Assembly (NCBI GenBank): GCA_001599915.1
Contig: BCIG01000025.1
Location: 62,001-126,000, forward strand
Source of the DNA: Symbiotaphrina buchneri
Lineage: Eukaryota; Ascomycota; Symbiotaphrinales; Symbiotaphrinaceae
Direction of reading: 5' to 3'
Length of the DNA: 64,000 nt
A program made the translations under genes and the position numbers. Shown in pieces: positions 1-11,800 of this stretch. How positions within the stretch are numbered: the stretch's first letter is position 1; every line of letters starts with the position of its first letter. The notes under the pieces are model-generated. The model was not told the DNA's origin. It worked only from the letters and a program-made list of their open reading frames with translations, and searched no databases.

Positions 1-1024
1 TATGCAGCATGACATAGAGAAGCAAAAAGAGAGCAAAAGGGCGACGAGAGATATTGCTTCAAGGGAAGGCGTCAAGGATGAGAGGAGCTTTAATGCAAAA
101 AAGAGCATTGCATGCATGAGCTTTATCTTCTTCTGCATCAGACTCTTTTTGCTTGTATATTGATCGAAACGACAAAAAATAAATAGATACCTGGGTGTAT
201 ATGCTAGGAATGTGTGTGGCCTTCTTTTGGTATGACCTAATCGAAACGGATTGGCAGGCTTTATAACCAGAACTCAACCAGCGATGATAGGGCGTTCTCA
301 TGCAATACCATACATCCCAGATAAGACATTGTCAGGTCGGTTGGTCGACGAATGTAGTAGTGGTAGTATTACTATATCAGTATCGGTCCCTAGTTACTAC
401 TGAACAGAAAGATGAGGTATTAGTATTACAGTGGAGGATCAGGTGCATCTTATCTTTCTTGAAAAGAGCTCAGAGGGCAGGGCGGCGCGGAGAAAAGACT
501 TTAATAAGTTTAGTTAGATCCGGTATTTGAGTACAGTGCTACACCCCTCCATGCCCTCCCTGCAAAAAGAATCTATCTGACCGGGTTCCAGGAGCAGCAG
601 ATATAGGGGTGGGCAGGAAGTAGGAGCTAGAGCCGTAAGCATCAAGCAGGCGGGAGAAAGTGAAACATATAATGCACTTCAGTACATGCACACTCAAATT
701 AACAGACATAAACTTGGTGGGGTGAGGTGAGGTTCATATAGATAGCGATCGATGGGTATTTACGCAAATTCATCTGGCCGCTAGATAGTCTCGCTCAACC
801 AATATCATTCCCCCATCATCCGATTACTCGTCTCCGAAGCAGCAAGTCCAACGTCGCTTCCTCGTTCCATTCCTTTCAACCTGAACCACCCCGAGTGTGT
901 AACTACTAAGAGATATTCCAGCCCAGCACAGGCCCACGCTCCACGCTCCCAGTAAAAGGACACCTCCCGTCCCATACCACCATTGCCTTATCGTCCAATC
1001 CAGTCCAGCCTCCAGTACACTCCA
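1..1024. other. Intergenic, no gene seen
   Basis: I see no convincing coding region. Open frames here are short and show no recognisable domain. The right end is the 3' flank of the UNC93-like gene. Confidence 0.6.
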
Positions 1025-2651
1025 TTACGCCCTCGCCGCCTCAGCACTCTTCTTCTCCGAGTGCGTCTGCGCGGCGGGTGTCTCCAGGGGCAAATCCGGA
1101 ATCGCCAACCCAGGCGCCAGGACATCCGCAATCGTCTCATCGCTAAACTTCAAATCCTCCTCGATCGCCACATGGTCCGTAACCTTCCACCAGACCACCG
1201 GCGCCGCACACAGCAGCCCCCCCAGAAGCAGGCCCCAGCAACTGGCAAACATGGTCATGTATGGTTTCTCGAGCGCGTCAATGCGCCAGCTGACGACCGA
1301 GCCTGCGCTCTGGATGCCCTTGTAGAAACCCACGAAGAAGGCTGCTTTGCGCGTGTTGTTCGTCAGCGCGCCCATCAGCCAGTACACCGTCGTCTGCCAG
1401 CCGGCGTCGAAGAGCCCGTAGAAAATGTATAGGAACATGGGCCCCACGTAGCCGCTGCTCGACCAGTCCATGCTCCCGCCGGTGGTTTCCGGGCGCGAGG
1501 CGCGCGAGTACTGTTTCTGCCAGTCGTAGCCGCCGCCCCAGACGAACAGCCAGGCTATGGCGAGGCGGGCTTTGAGGGAGCGGCGAATCGGCGAGTCGAG
1601 CGCGTAGCCGAAGATGACGGCGCCGAAGACTTGGGCTAGCCAGTAGAGGACGCTGTTTAGGGACCGGGTCCGGATATTGAAGTTGGCCAGGTTGACGGCG
1701 TTGAATTGGTACGTGTAGAACCAGTTGGACGCGAAGAACATGGGCCATAAAGCCACGATGTAGAAGTCTGTGTGGATGCATTCCCACATGCCCAGGAATT
1801 CCGTCTTCCATGTGGGCCGCTTCATGACCACGGGCTTGGTCCCGTCCTCGCGGATGATTTTCTTGGGGTCGAGGAGGCAGCAGGCGAAGAGGGCGCCGAT
1901 GAACATCAGGATCATGAAGGCCGCGAAGGTGCCGTCCGTGGCGTTGCTGCTGCCGTTGTTGATGTTTTGTCCAAGAGGGATCTAAAATGGATCAGCGAGC
2001 TGTTTTCGAGCGGGGTTGTAACCGTGTTCTCCGAGCACTTACCAAAGAGCCAATAACAGAACCCAGGTTAAAGATCAACCAGAAGACAGAAATATATCTT
2101 CCCTTCTGATGCTCAGGCGGGTAGGACGTCATAACCGCACCCTGCGCCGTCCACAGCAGCGCCGCACACACACCCAACAAGGCACCGGCAAAGATACAAA
2201 AGCCCGTGTTCTGGGTATGGTTCCAGCACAGCAGACTCGCCGCATAAATAAAGTAGCCCAGGCCCCCAAACGACAGGGCCCAGCGCAGCCCAATGGCATT
2301 ACTAATGCTGCCCCCAAAAAAGCCAATGACAGAGAACGTCGAGTACAGCGCCACGTTGGTGTTGTCGGCCGTCTTGGTGTCGCTGATCCCGGCCCCGCCC
2401 AGCGACGTTAGCGCGTTGAACATCCCCGGGCACAGGAAACACGTGAAGGCCACGACCAGCAGTTGGCCCCGTGGAGAGGCGTAGTACGGCAGTTTGATGG
2501 GACCGAGCTTGAGAGACTTGTAGATCCAGCCGGTGGGGCGGGCGGGCACGCCGCCGGACTCTGCGAGGGCGGCATCGACGGCGGAGTCGTGCCCGTTGTG
2601 GGATTGGGTGGTGGGGTTGGAGGACGTCTTTTCGTCGCCGACGGTCGCCAT
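1025..2651 (-). CDS. UNC93-like MFS membrane protein
   Basis: Predicted multi-pass membrane protein of the UNC93 / DUF895 branch of the major facilitator superfamily; the substrate of the fungal members is not known. Two exons: 2043-2651 and 1025-1981, joined by a phase-0 intron (GTAAGT donor, TTAG acceptor), giving 521 aa. The ATG at 2651 is the first in frame; the frame is open further upstream only through a GTG. The N-terminal ~45 residues are polar and probably cytosolic, followed by hydrophobic helices such as LLVVAFTCFLCPGMFNAL, a glycine-rich stretch near GFFGGSISNAIGLRWAL, and the PPEHQKGRYISVFW loop, which is typical of the family. The C-terminal ~50 residues are polar. The next gene is about 1.7 kb away and divergently oriented, so there is no sign of a shared pathway. 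Confidence 0.88.
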
Positions 2652-4358
2652 GATGAAATTTGTGTCTTTCGATAAGGCTCCGGTCACAATACTGCTGAGG
2701 ACAGATTGAGGTGGTGAAGGGAAGATGAGGTGAGATGAGATGAAGGTGAGGGCGACGGGACTGCTGTTCAGGAGAAGGGAAAAGGCGGAGAAGGTTGGCG
2801 CTAATCCCGGTCGGTCAGGTGCTTATCGTCAATATCGTTTAGCTGAACCGTAGTAGCAAGCGGTTGGCTGCCGGCAAGGGTGTCGAGGAAGGGCTGGGGG
2901 CACACAAGCAAGAGCCGAGTACGATGAATAATAAGAATTATCCAGTCCCAGAGCTTGTCAGGTAGAGCAAGGAAGGTTTCGTAAAAAACAAGACCCTGTC
3001 CCGGATCTCCCTGGTGCTTAAATACCTAGCATATCACCAGGCAGAGCTGAGCGACACATGTGTATCAGTCAAACGTCGAATCCCTTATCTCTCCAAGGGT
3101 GCCTCAGCTCCAGCACCACTAAAAGCTACCGGTCGTTGCGATACACACAGCAATTGGTCTCGTGTGAGTGGTGCACACACCAGTCTCGGGCCATGTTCTC
3201 CGCAAAAAGCCAGCGACGCAACCTTCCTAAAGCACCCCCCCTGCTATCATCACCGCCAAGCCCCCTCCTAATCGACGGGTTTCATTGGACGTGGAAAGCT
3301 CCCTATCAGTGATTCAGGCCCCCAAGCCGAGGTGGTGCCAATCTTACCTGCCAGCAACGTTATCGAATCAGAGCTTAAGCATCTGCCGGACTTCCCGGCC
3401 TTCTGTGCAGCTGCGTGATTGGGTCTAGCGGCGGCGCTGCAAGGGATTTTGGGTGTGGTGGGTGCGAAGATACCTAGGTAGCGGCCGTACGGTTAGAGCG
3501 TTGTGTGTGGTGGGTGCGCTGCCAGGCGGGAATGGCTTGCAACGTTACATTTTCGCGCTGCGAGCGAGAAACGGTCGGGTTTAGATCAGCACAAGCAAAC
3601 TCAGGGTACAGTACTTCGTACGGTACTTCACTGATAAGTGGATAAGGGAGCCTATGAGCTTGCAACAACCTGGAAATTGATCGAGATGATTTGCAGCGAC
3701 GGAGTCAAACGTTGCATTTCTGCTAGATTGATTGGCTGGCTTCATCTTGACCCGTGATTGCCTGCTGAGCTGCCATGATGTGCGTGGGTGCTACGTACCA
3801 CCAGTTAAATATCTTAGCCAGTACAGTACCGCGTTCCGGTCCGGCCAGAAGCTCCGAACCTTTTGGCTTCTCTTCTCGCCTTCTAGAAGATCGACCGTCC
3901 AGCCACGCCCACAAACTGCGCTCTTGCATTTCAAGCCCACCGGAGAAATATGTCAAAGTTGTGAATAATACCGTAATCACTTTTCAAGTTTTGTAACAGT
4001 AACCTTGTGGTCGCAAGCACCTGACGACGCAGACCAGCGCATCATTTCACTTTTTGCCCCACCTAGCAGTAAGGTACTGTAGTAGTAACTTAACAAACGT
4101 CCGAGCAAAGCAGCGTCTGATAAACGGGTCCCCACCCATCCAAGCAGCTCCCGCCCGCCCTTATCTCCTACTGCCTACAAGCGCGCAACCACGTGAAATC
4201 CCGACGAGATAATTTTCCCTGCGCTGCGCTTCCTAAGGTCTCGATCTATTGCCTGCCTGCATCTAGATCCTCCACAACCTTATCGCACTGGCCGCATCGC
4301 CTCACATCACATCACCTCACAGCACTCCAAGCGCAGCCATTTGCGACACCACCTCACA
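2652..4358. other. Intergenic, promoter region of two divergent genes
   Basis: 1.7 kb between the divergent UNC93-like and deaminase genes. It should contain both promoters. I see no credible extra gene; the short open frames on both strands lack domains. Confidence 0.55.
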
Positions 4359-5778
4359 ATGCGCCTCATCATCCGCGACGACCCGTACGCCGCGTCGACG
4401 CACATAGCGGACTACATCGTCGGTTCGTCGCATCTCCCATCTCCCACCCTCAGAGTCCCCTTCAGCAATCACATGCGCCTCTGCATCAATACCTTGAAAA
4501 GAAAAGCGCTGCTGCGGTGGAGATACCTAGCTAACGATGCCCGCGCAGACCGCATCAACGCCTACAATCCCACGCCCGAGCGGCCCTTCGTGCTGGGTCT
4601 GCCCACGGGCAGCAGTCCCGAGATCATCTACAAGCTGCTGGTGCAGCGGTATAAAGCGGGCGACATCTCGTTTAAGAATGTCGTTACTTTCAACATGGTG
4701 CGCCGTCTCCCTTCTGCCCACATCCCTCTCCCGTCCCTCCAATCTCCCATCCCTTGCACATCCTCCCAGTCTCGACTCCCAGTCTCGACTCACGCCCCAC
4801 AGGACGAATACGTCGGCATCCCGCGCGAGCACCCAGAGAGCTACCACAGCTTCATGTACACGCACTTCTTCTCGCACGTCGACGTGTCCCCAGAAAACAT
4901 CCACATCCTGAACGGCAACGCGCCGGACCTAGACGCCGAATGCCAGGCGTACGAGGCGGCGATCAAAGCCGCTGGCGGCATCGAATTGTTCCTGGGTGGC
5001 ATTGGCCCCGACGGGCATATTGCGTTCAATGAGCCTGGTAGCAGTCTGGCGAGTCGCACGAGAGTCAAGACGCTGGCGTATGATACGATTATTGCGAATT
5101 CAAGGTTCTTTGGGAATGATCTAAGAAAGGTGCCGAAGATGGCGCTGACGGTGGGGGTGCAGACTGTTATGGAGGTATGCTTCTCCCTCCCTCCCTCGCT
5201 ACTCCCTCCCTGCCCCCTCATCCCTCCCTCCTCCCTCACAACTAACATCTCCCCCTCTTTCCGTCAAACAGGCGCGCGAAGTCGTAATCATAATCACAGG
5301 CGCACACAAATCTCTCGCACTACAGAAATGCATCGAAGGCGGCGTGAACCACATGTGGACGCTCTCTTCTCTACAACTCCACCCACACCTGATGATCGTC
5401 GTCGACGAAGACGCCACCCTCGAACTCCAAGTCAAAACCGTCAAGTACTTCAAGTCCATCGAGGCCGTCGCCGCGAGCCAAGGCTTGGGACAGGTCCTGC
5501 CTGCGACGCCGGTTAAGGATCGTGCGCCAAGACTGGACACTGCTGCAGCGGAAGCTGGGGCGGGTGCGGGAGCAGGGTCGCAGGGCAGGCTGGGGCAGAA
5601 CGTGGGGATCCCGGATTTGAGTCGTGCGGTGACGCCCCTGGGCGAGGGACTGGTTAATGGCGTTAAGGGAGAGGAGGGCGGATTGAAAGCCCCTGTTCCG
5701 GATCGCCCGGGCAGGTCGGTTACGCCCGAGTTCATCCCGGATCGCATGGCGAGTCGGCTGCGGGATGGGATTATGTGA
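4359..5778 (+). CDS. NAG1: Glucosamine-6-phosphate deaminase
   Basis: Converts glucosamine-6-phosphate to fructose-6-phosphate plus ammonia, the last step of GlcNAc/chitin catabolism in the cytosol. Four exons: 4359-4422, 4549-4697, 4803-5174 and 5272-5778; the phases are consistent and give 363 aa. The start MRLIIRDDP matches the family N-terminus. Seen motifs: GLPTGSSP (phosphate-binding loop), [18 protein letters not shown] with the catalytic Asp, and [17 protein letters not shown] with the Asp/His/Glu active-site residues, then TGAHKSLAL and [14 protein letters not shown]. Beyond the catalytic core is a low-complexity tail of about 90 aa, rich in Gly/Ala, with two related motifs, SRAVTP and [13 protein letters not shown] tail like this is absent from bacterial NagB. 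Intron donors 1 (GTTCGT) and 2 (GTGCGC) are weak but fixed by homology and phase. No neighbouring GlcNAc genes are seen. Confidence 0.95.
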
Positions 5779-6528
5779 GCGCTGCTAGATGCTATCGATG
5801 CGAAGGAGGGAGTGACGTGGTGGCCTGGACGGATGCAGGGTTGGGGATTGTTTCGCGTTTTGGGGGATGAAGGATGCGGAGAGCTGGTGATGGGGAGAGC
5901 TGTGGGTTGCAAGAGACTTTTTCTTCGAGGAAGACAAGGCGCGAAAAGAGATATGTCTGCATTTCTGGCGTTCTTTTAGGGCACTGAAATTTCGGGCTGC
6001 GAAAATCCAGTTTAACTACCTTAAATTTCACACAAGATCCTATCTCGCATCATTTTCCCCACTCCCCTCTCTCACTCACTCATCTCTCCCTCCTCCGGGT
6101 GTTTCAATGGATGGATGAGTGCTCGATGTCCCCAAATTCGTCCAAGTCTACCGTCCTCTATCTCCAAGTCTCTCTACCCCTTTCACCAGTGTACAGCCAT
6201 AGTAATTAATAATAATAATCAAGCACAGAAATCAGCTCGTAAACATATCCCCTCTGATCCAGGCGCGATAGCGATAATTCCCCGATTCGGAAACGCCTCA
6301 CATCAGCAACCGGGAAATACCACATAGCGGCACCCGGTCCACCGGCGGGAAACTCTAAAATCCGTTATTTTAGTTTAGCTCAGGGACGCGAATGACACAT
6401 TTAGGCAACGGCTTTTCCCACTTCGCAGCTTCAATGACTTTCAGTTCCAGCTTCGATGTCCTTTCGTTCCTCAGGCCCCATTGTACACTCAGTTGTAGAT
6501 ATCAAGCAGGCAGCAGCAGCAGGCGGTC
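5779..6528. other. Intergenic, promoter of acyltransferase gene
   Basis: Holds the 3' flank of the deaminase gene and the promoter of the next gene. Pyrimidine-rich stretches occur around 6050-6100. No gene is seen. Confidence 0.5.
6335..6344. promoter_or_regulatory. CGG-N4-CCG inverted triplets
   Basis: CGGTCCACCG lies about 185 nt upstream of the acyltransferase ATG. Inverted CGG triplets are the usual target of dimeric Zn2Cys6 regulators, but a match this short is expected often by chance in GC-rich DNA. Confidence 0.2.
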
Positions 6529-8461
6529 ATGGCGGAAACAGATCCCCATAAGATGGAACGCCTGCGGCCTGTAGGTCCGTCTTCACCTCCCACTCCACCT
6601 CCCCTTGCCTACGTCTCAACAACTCAATCCCTCTCAATCCCTCTCCACCTCTTCAACCCCTCCAATCTGGCTGGAGCTGAGTCACTAACACCCCCCAGGA
6701 AAACTAGAAGCCTACAGCACCGCACGGCACCACCTAAACCTATACCAAAACGTCGGGCTCAGCGCCTACTACTCCACTTCCACCCCTCCCGTGCGTCTGC
6801 GCCCACTGATCTACCGCGCGCTCGCGGCCGTGATCGCGCGACACCCAGTTCTCAGCGCGATCCCCGTCGACGAGGATAAGCGCGAGGCGTATTTTGCGCG
6901 TCTGCCGCGTGTGGATCTTGATGGCGCGGTGAGCTTTGTGGAGAGGAGGAGGGCGTATGTGCCGAATCCCGAGCCAAATCCCGAGCCAGCCGCTGAGGGG
7001 AGTGGAGAGAGGGGAGAGCGGGATGTGGAGCTGGATGACTTGCTGGAAGCGCAGCATAACATCTCGTTCAAAGCGCGTTATGGCGAGCTGCCGTTCTGGC
7101 GCTTACTGATCCTCTACACGCCCGCCTCCTCCTCCTCCCCCTCCTCTACTCAGAACGGGGTTACGGAAAGCGTCAACGCCCCAGAGGAGCCAACCGCCTC
7201 GTCCTTCGCCGCGGCATTCATCTTCCACCACGCGCTAGGCGACGGCGGTTCCGGGCTCGCCTTCCACCGGACCTTCTCCACCGCACTCCATTCCGCCTCC
7301 CAGCACACATCCAGCACTCCCGCACCCTCCCTCATTACTCCGCCCAGCACGCCTCTCCTCCCGCCCCTCGAAGAACTGCACCCGCTCCCCCTCTCCCCGC
7401 TCTTCGTGCTCAAAGCGCTCTACAACGACCTCTTCCCGCGCTCCAAGCGGGGCACCTGGACGGGCGCGCCCATCACGGACGGCTCTGCGCCCCACACGCG
7501 TTTCCGCAGTCTAGTTACCCCGCGCAGCACCACGCGCGCGCTGGTACACGCGTGTCGCCGCCATAAAGCGACGGTCACGGCCGCGGCGCAGGTCCTTGTT
7601 GCGGCGGCGCTGTTCGAGGCGCTGGATGCCAGGGAGGCTAAGAGGCTGGTGGTGCAGAGTAATATCTCGCTCCGACGATGGCTGGATCCAGCCAAGGTGG
7701 ACGATGATGAGATTGGGGCGTGGGTCGCGGCGTATGATGATGTTTATGTGAGGGATGTGCTCCTACCATCATCTCAGCAGAAACAGAAGCAGGAGCCGCA
7801 GCAGCAGCAGAAGCAGCAAAATGGTACTGCTGCCCCTGCCCCTTCCTCGAACCAGGCAGCAGCAGCAGCAGCAGCAGCGTTCTGGGCGGAAACCCAGCGC
7901 AGCCGTCGCAAGATCGAGAAGGTGCTGGCGTCGCAGGGCCGCAATCAGTCCAGCGCGCTGCTGCGCTGGGTCGATGACCTGCATGCGTACTTTCTCAAGA
8001 AAACGAGTACGCCCCGTGAACATTCTTTCGAGATCAGCAATATTGGGGTCATGAGGCTGGGTCCTGCTTTGCCTGCTTCCGCTGCTGTGGCTGCTGCTGC
8101 GGCGGTGAAGGTGGCGAAGCAGCCGGATGCCCTGGACAGCACAGGCAGCGCTGGCAGCACAGCCAGCACCACAGTACCAGCCTCAACAGGCAAGAAGGCA
8201 GAAGCTGGTCCCCAGCCGCACCAGCCACCGCAGCCACCGCAGCTCGAACAAGCCCAGCAGCCAGCATGGACGCTCGGCAGGTGCCTCTTTAGCCAGAGCG
8301 TGTCTGTCAACGGGGCGGCGGTCGAGGTCGAGTTGGTTACGGGCCTGGACGGATGTCTGGTCTGGGGATTCACGTGGCAGCAGGGAGTCGTGCCGGATGA
8401 GGTCATGCAGAAAGTTATTCTGAGTGTCGGCAGGAGGGTGCGGGAGGTTGTTAGGGAGTAG
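6529..8461 (+). CDS. Alcohol acetyltransferase family protein (PF07247)
   Basis: Predicted CoA-dependent O- or N-acyltransferase of the AATase family (relatives: yeast Atf1/Atf2, Sli1), part of the chloramphenicol-acetyltransferase / NRPS-condensation superfamily. Two exons, 6529-6574 and 6699-8461 (phase-1 intron), give 602 aa. The junction restores RPVGKLEAYSTARHHL, the family's N-terminal signature. The catalytic HHxxxDG motif is present as FHHALGDGGSG, about 220 residues in. Low-complexity inserts interrupt the fold: a Gln/Lys-rich run followed by an alanine run (about 7770-7880) and a Ser/Thr/Gln/Pro-rich stretch (about 8120-8260). These probably form surface loops. The gene ends 393 nt from the stop of the convergent NRPS gene; together with the transporter beyond it this suggests acylation of a peptide-like product. 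Substrate unknown. Confidence 0.87.
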
Positions 8462-8854
8462 GACTGTAGGAGAGGGATCGATATAGATTGGGGGTTTGGT
8501 AATGTGTAATAAGACGGCGACAAGAAGGGTCGAGGGGGTGGTGAGGGAGTAGGAGAAGTAAACTGGGGAAAGAGTATAGATTGGTTGTGCGGTAATGTGT
8601 GATAAGATGGAAATCGGTGTTAATAGAGTAATAATGGAATAATATCAGATCAGAATCAGAGTAGATAGATCATCCATGTCTAAATGCACCGTGAATGATC
8701 AGATCAAGCGTATTAACCCTTTGCTCAGATAAGACGACTGCTACTATCGTTCCCTGTATGCATAGCAGGAAAGAAAAACAAAAGCATGACTGCTACTCTA
8801 CCCGTGTATTCAAAAGCAACCAAAAATATCAACATAAACCCACGCTCAAGCTCC
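8462..8854. other. Convergent intergenic region
   Basis: Short AT-richer spacer between the convergent acyltransferase and NRPS genes; presumably the two 3' UTRs. No gene is seen. Confidence 0.5.
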
Positions 8855-11800
8855 CTATTCCCATGTCGTCCCTAGATCTCTCCCTCTCCGTACCTCCCTC
8901 ACCGCCCCCAGCACAATCCCCTCCATCGCCCCCACAAACTCCCCCAGCAACTCCTCCAAAAACCCCTGCTCCGTCGCGCCCGCAACATCAACCTGCAGCC
9001 TCCCATCCTGCGCCTGCATAACATACAGATTCGTATACCTCGGCTCAACCACCCTCCGCACTTGCTTCTCTCGAAAAACCTCTCTCGCCCTCGCCTCCTC
9101 CCCCGCGTCCCGCTCGGCCAGCTGGATGTTGACGAAGGTATCGAACGGCAGTGGCGGAGCGGAGAGTTGCCGGGCGAGAGCAAGGGTGCGCGCGTGTGTG
9201 AACTTGCTGATTTGTGCGAGGGAGGAGGCGAGGGTGCGGGCTGTGCCTGCAAGGGCGGTGTTGCTGCTGCCCGACGACCAGGAGGAATGAGAGCTGGAGG
9301 GCAGAGGGGAAGGGAGCGAGACTTTCAAACTGGCCATGCAGAAGGCCGGGCCGTCAATCTGATCTACCCCTGCGACAGGCGCATCACGATTCCCAAATAC
9401 CGCCGCGAACGTGACCGTCTGCTGCCCCGTATGGCGCGCCAACGTCGCCGCCCACGCCGTATACACGACTGCGGCAATGGTCAGGCCGCGCTTCGCAGCG
9501 GTGTGGAACAGGCCCATATCCAAGAACCTTGACGCGCGCTGGCTCGTGCTCGTGCGCGGCGGGTTGAGCATCGTGCGCGGCGCATCGGCCAGATATTCTT
9601 TCCAGAACGCGGCCGCGGGCTCAGGGTCGGTTTCAGAGACCCAGCGCACGTAGTGCTTGAAGCGAGGGCGCGTAGGGAGCGAGAGGTCGTGGTAGGCCCG
9701 CGCGACGTCCTGGTACAGGAAGCGCTGCGACCAGAAGTCGAAGAGCGCGTGGTGCATGGAGATGACGAGCGCGGCGCCGGCGTCGGCGACGGTGATGCGC
9801 CACGGGAGGACGCCCCGAAGAAGCTCGTCCTGGAGGTCGGTGTCGAGGAAGGAGGATAGTGGGAGGGTGCTTGAGGTCCAGGGGAGAGGCATGTCCGAGC
9901 GGACGACCTGCAGTAAGCCGGCGCGCTTGTCGGAGATGAAGGTTGTGCGGAGGATGTCGTGATGCTGGAAGACGGTCTCGAATGCGTCGTGGAGCTTGCT
10001 GATGTCCAGTCCGTCGAGGCGCCAGATCCGCTGGTATAAGTACCCTTTCTGCCCGGCTTTGGAGGCACCGAGCATGAAAGCCTGCATTGGGAGGACGGGA
10101 TACGCGTCGATGACGCCCGGTTGCTGCTTGAACATTTCACGGGTGGAAGGCTCTTTGATCAGAGAAAAGGCCTGCACGTCATGGTCCATCGACTCGGTCG
10201 TAGTCTGACTGGCCTTCGCCGCGACTGCCACAGCTGCTAGATCCCCGGCACTGAGGATGCCGGCCAAGTCCAGCGCAATGCCCACTTTCCTCAGCTCGGC
10301 GAGAACACGGAGCGCTTGGATGGACGTGCCGCCAAGGTTAGTGAACGAGTCAGTCCGACTGATTGATTCTTTTTCCAGGCCCAGAACGTCGGCCCAGACC
10401 TTCTGGATATGCTCTTCCAGGCCTTGAGACACGGGAGCATGGTTAGAAGATTTCTTGACGAGGTCTAGAAGACCGTCTCGGCCGAGCTTCTCTGCCTTCT
10501 CCCGCAGTGAGCGCATGTCCGTCTTGCTATTAGCATTAAGCGGGATATCATCCAGCTCCATCCAGTAGCTTGGGACCATGTACGATGGAAGGATGCCGCG
10601 CAGATGCTCTCGTAGGGGCTCCACACCGGCATGGAAGTAGCCTTCCTCCTTCAGACCGGGGTGTAGAGCCACGCCGGCGACCAGCGTCGTGTCCCCTGAG
10701 ATCGTAGCACCGAATACAGCGCAGAAACGGACAACGGGGCACTTGCTCAGCGCGGTGGTTACTTCTTCCGGTGCAACCCTCTGACCGCCAACCTTGACTC
10801 GGAAATCCGTACGGCCGACGATGTCGAAAGTGCCGTCCACATGCTGCACAGCCATGTCGCCGGTCCTCAGCATAGCCCCCTCACCAAAAGGGTTCTTGAT
10901 GAACACCCTTGCAGTTTCTTCCGGACGGTTCAGATAACCACTCGCAAGCTGGGGTCCTGCTAGACACAGTTCCCCTTCCGTCTCAGGGGGCATCACCTCG
11001 ATCGAATCCGGCCGCAGCACAAACGCAACCGTTGTATCCATCGGCCTACCTACAAACGTCGCCCGGCCACCTCTCCGCAGACGCGTTCCAAAATTCAAAT
11101 GGATACACTCACTGAGCCCATAAAAATTCCACAACTCCACCTCCTCCGCCCACCGCTCAATCGTGCTCGCATGCACTCGCTCGCCCACCATGATGACCTT
11201 TCTCACCCCAGGCACGTCGCGCGGGTCCAGCAGTGCCAGCGCTGATGGTGTCATGCGCAGCCCGTCGACACCCATCTCGTTAATAATTTCTGGCAACCGC
11301 GTCGTCAGCGTGCGCTTGCTGGCTAGGCACACGCATCCGCCGTGGATAATGGTGCCCCAGATGGCGCGCTGGGCCGCGGAGGAATTGGGCGCAAAGAACA
11401 GTAGCCAGCGCGTAGTATTGGAGAGTCGCACACTTTGCATGCCGCTGCTGGCAGCGAGGTGCGGGATAATGACGCCCTTTGGCAAGCTGGTTGAGCCGGA
11501 GGTGTAAACAATATAGGCCGTGTCGTTGTAGTGGGCGAGGCTCAGGGCTGAAGCCAAGGTGGCTTGCTCCTCTTGAGCGGTCCGACTAGATAAGAACCTT
11601 TGGATGTTCAGGCCGGTTGTGAATTGGTGAGCTGTCTCATCATCTGTAAGGACGAATTCAGCCTCGACATCGGCGATGATGAATTGATGTCGCTCCGCTG
11701 GATATTCAGGATCCAGAACCACATAGGCTGCACCGGCTCTCATCACAGCCAGCATCGAAGCAATCATGACGACCGAACGTTCCATGCAAATTGGAACAAT

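Noticed and set aside
2652-2687. Upstream start for the UNC93-like protein
   Set aside because: The codon is GTG; the first in-frame ATG is at 2651.
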